Below the pieces are notes generated by a model, which worked only from the letters and a program-made list of their open reading frames with translations, did no database searches and was not told where the DNA came from. Shown here piece after piece: positions 62,814-64,000 of a stretch of DNA of 64,000 bases; positions within the stretch are counted from its first letter, which is position 1, and every line of letters starts with the position of its first letter. The stretch lies in the NCBI RefSeq assembly GCF_900105215.1, contig NZ_FOIP01000002.1, positions 1,178,001 to 1,242,000 on the forward strand. The letters run 5' to 3'. Source of the DNA: Lacrimispora sphenoides. Lineage in GTDB: Bacteria; Bacillota; Clostridia; Lachnospirales; Lachnospiraceae. A program made the translations under genes and the position numbers.

Positions 62814-63212
62814 ATGAAGTTAGACAAAAACTGGGACTGGAAAAATAGCCTTCCTTTAATTTTATGTATTGTAACATTGATTTTTGCAAACGTTATTGCT
62901 GATCGCCCTATGCAGGGCAATTTTATCGGTAGTATAACGAATAGCAATACTTATCCTGACCTTATGGAAATTGATGATTTGAAGCAATATTTAGGCTTAT
63001 TTCCGAATTATGATGAAAACAATAGCGAAAGTTATGGCGATAATTATGACAAAATTGATAATGAACTTCGTTACGATTTAGAAAATAGCATTCTGAATGG
63101 AGAGTGGCCAGGGTTTCCTTATGTTCAACTTAATGATCGACTATATTTTAGTAAGCAAGCAGTTGATGATTGGTTTGCTGAACAGAGCAAACAACAACTT
63201 CGCGTAAATTAA
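62814..63212 (+). CDS. Membrane-anchored protein with excisionase-like C-terminal domain
   Basis: 132 residues. One N-terminal membrane helix (SLPLILCIVTLIFANVI) is followed by an acidic Asn/Asp-rich linker and a C-terminal domain that reads like the HTH_17 type: DLMEIDDLKQYLGL, then FPYVQLNDRLYFSKQAVDDWFAEQ. That fold usually binds DNA, so a membrane-tethered DNA-binding protein is possible, although the domain could also be a modified fold. Ribosome site AGGAAG. Confidence 0.5.
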   Translation: MKLDKNWDWKNSLPLILCIVTLIFANVIADRPMQGNFIGSITNSNTYPDLMEIDDLKQYLGLFPNYDENNSESYGDNYDKIDNELRYDLENSILNGEWPGFPYVQLNDRLYFSKQAVDDWFAEQSKQQLRVN

Positions 63213-63255
63213 GCTTATATGTAGTATTCATGGACTGCTAGCGATCAGTATTAAA

Positions 63256-63766
63256 ATGCATGAGGCGGAACTAAACTGGCTTAACGGCAAATACCCGCTG
63301 GCAATGGATACTATCCGGAATATGGTCATAGATCGATGTGATTTACCGGAGGGTTATGATGTCAACACTTACAAGATCTTTCAGGGAATGCCTACAAGGA
63401 TACTAAAAGACGGTGATATCATCGATTTGGGTGGGTGTAAGATTACTGTACTACATACACCAGGCATTCCCCAGGGCATCTGTGTTTTTGGGAGCCACAA
63501 CGTGGTATTTATTTACCGGCGACCTTGTCTACAAGGATACGTTGTTTGCGTATTACCCTTCCACCGATCCGCAGGCATATCTCGCATCGCTTGAAAAGAT
63601 AGCGGTACTGCCCGTGAAAAAAGTATTTCCGGCTCATCACAGTCTGGATATACAACCGGAGATTCTGAGCCGTATGCGAGACGCTTTCCTCCAGTTGAAA
63701 GTCGATGGTAACCTTCATCATGGTGGCGGTACTTTTGATTACGGCGATTGGGCTGTTTGGCTGTGA
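63256..63766 (+). pseudogene. MBL-fold metallohydrolase broken by two single-base deletions
   Basis: Two overlapping frames together spell one metallo-beta-lactamase-fold protein. Restoring one C in GGC-ATT near 63465 gives HTPGHSPGHLCFWEPQRG, and restoring one T near 63506 gives GYLFTGDLVYKDTLFAYY, which joins the second frame exactly. It continues to HHSLDIQPEILSRMRD and ends at 63766. The N-terminal HxHxDH part is missing too, so it is a truncated, frameshifted pseudogene. Original function: a hydrolase of the glyoxalase-II-like group. Confidence 0.8.
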
Positions 63767-63964
63767 TATATATTTTAATTAACTGTACATGTTAGTAACG
63801 CATGATGAGCATAATGTGAAGCCAAAAAGAAATATTTAACCATAGAAGAACAATTCAAAGAAACATTGAATAACAAGCGAGAAGGGGCGAGAGGCTAATC
63901 ATAAAGGATACTGTCAAAAATGTGATAAAATATGGGTTATCCGTAAAGTTAGGAGGAATAGTTA

Positions 63965-64000
63965 ATGGTAATAAAACGTCTGGAACTCAAAGATGTCAAT
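63965..64000 (+). CDS. Start of a gene cut by the window edge
   Basis: An ATG at 63965 follows AGGAGGA by 6 bases and reads 12 codons (MVIKRLELKDVN) to the edge. A short N-terminus of this kind (VIKRLEL...) occurs in many acetyltransferases, but too little is visible to assign it. Confidence 0.5.
   Translation, partial: MVIKRLELKDVN

Overview
The window looks like the chromosome of a low-to-medium GC anaerobic Firmicute of the Lachnospiraceae / Clostridium saccharolyticum-Lacrimispora type. The reasons are the clostridial core order codY-rpsB-tsf ... pyrH-frr-uppS-cdsA-dxr-rseP-ispG-polC, Gram-positive ribosome binding sites (AGGAGG), sigma-A promoters with 17-base spacers, LexA boxes of the GAAC-N4-GTTC type, CodY and PolC. 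The assignment comes from gene content only; no database search was run.

Layout. (1) 1-5600: a TetR-type regulator diverges from an MMPL/RND-type permease and a secreted coiled-coil partner. A palindrome overlaps the shared promoter region. (2) 5600-8200: a promoter with a LexA box drives a radical SAM protein and a uracil-DNA-glycosylase-like partner, which looks like a damage-inducible DNA repair pair of unknown chemistry. (3) 8400-35225: housekeeping core. It holds yifB, dprA, topA, codY, rpsB, tsf, an oligopeptide ABC transporter (oppBCDF) with two tandem binding proteins that each keep a promoter, then pyrH, frr, uppS, cdsA, dxr, rseP, ispG and polC. (4) 35380-38754: tRNA-Pro(CGG), tRNA-Glu(CTC), a flavodoxin, a GGDEF protein and an SPFH/flotillin-like protein.

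(5) 38814-54338: a 15.4-kb genomic island at the 3' end of tRNA-Thr(CGT). The intact tRNA (minus strand) lies at the right end. A copy of its 3' part plus terminator lies at the left end. Cargo: a Cys-rich repeat protein, an arsenic operon (arsR, acr3, a small protein of 16-residue repeats, a DUF2703-ArsD fusion, arsA, arsC), a LamG/FN3/Big2 secreted protein, a lipoprotein, cell-wall-binding repeat proteins (one intact, one a remnant), and phage-type genes (an excisionase-like protein, a Rha-type regulator, a DUF6076 protein). No integrase remains in it.

(6) 54600-64000: acylphosphatase, a probable Mn2+ riboswitch (yybP-ykoY type) ahead of mntP, a second Cys-rich mini-protein, a large right-handed beta-helix protein with pilin-type domains but no signal peptide, and a group II intron placed just after an intrinsic terminator. 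The far right is a graveyard: tails of an acetyltransferase and a tyrosine recombinase, and a metallo-beta-lactamase-fold gene broken by two single-base deletions.

The best candidates for undescribed biology are the 16-residue repeat protein inside the arsenic operon, the DUF2703-ArsD fusion, the two Cys-rich mini-proteins, and the LexA-controlled radical SAM/UDG-like pair.
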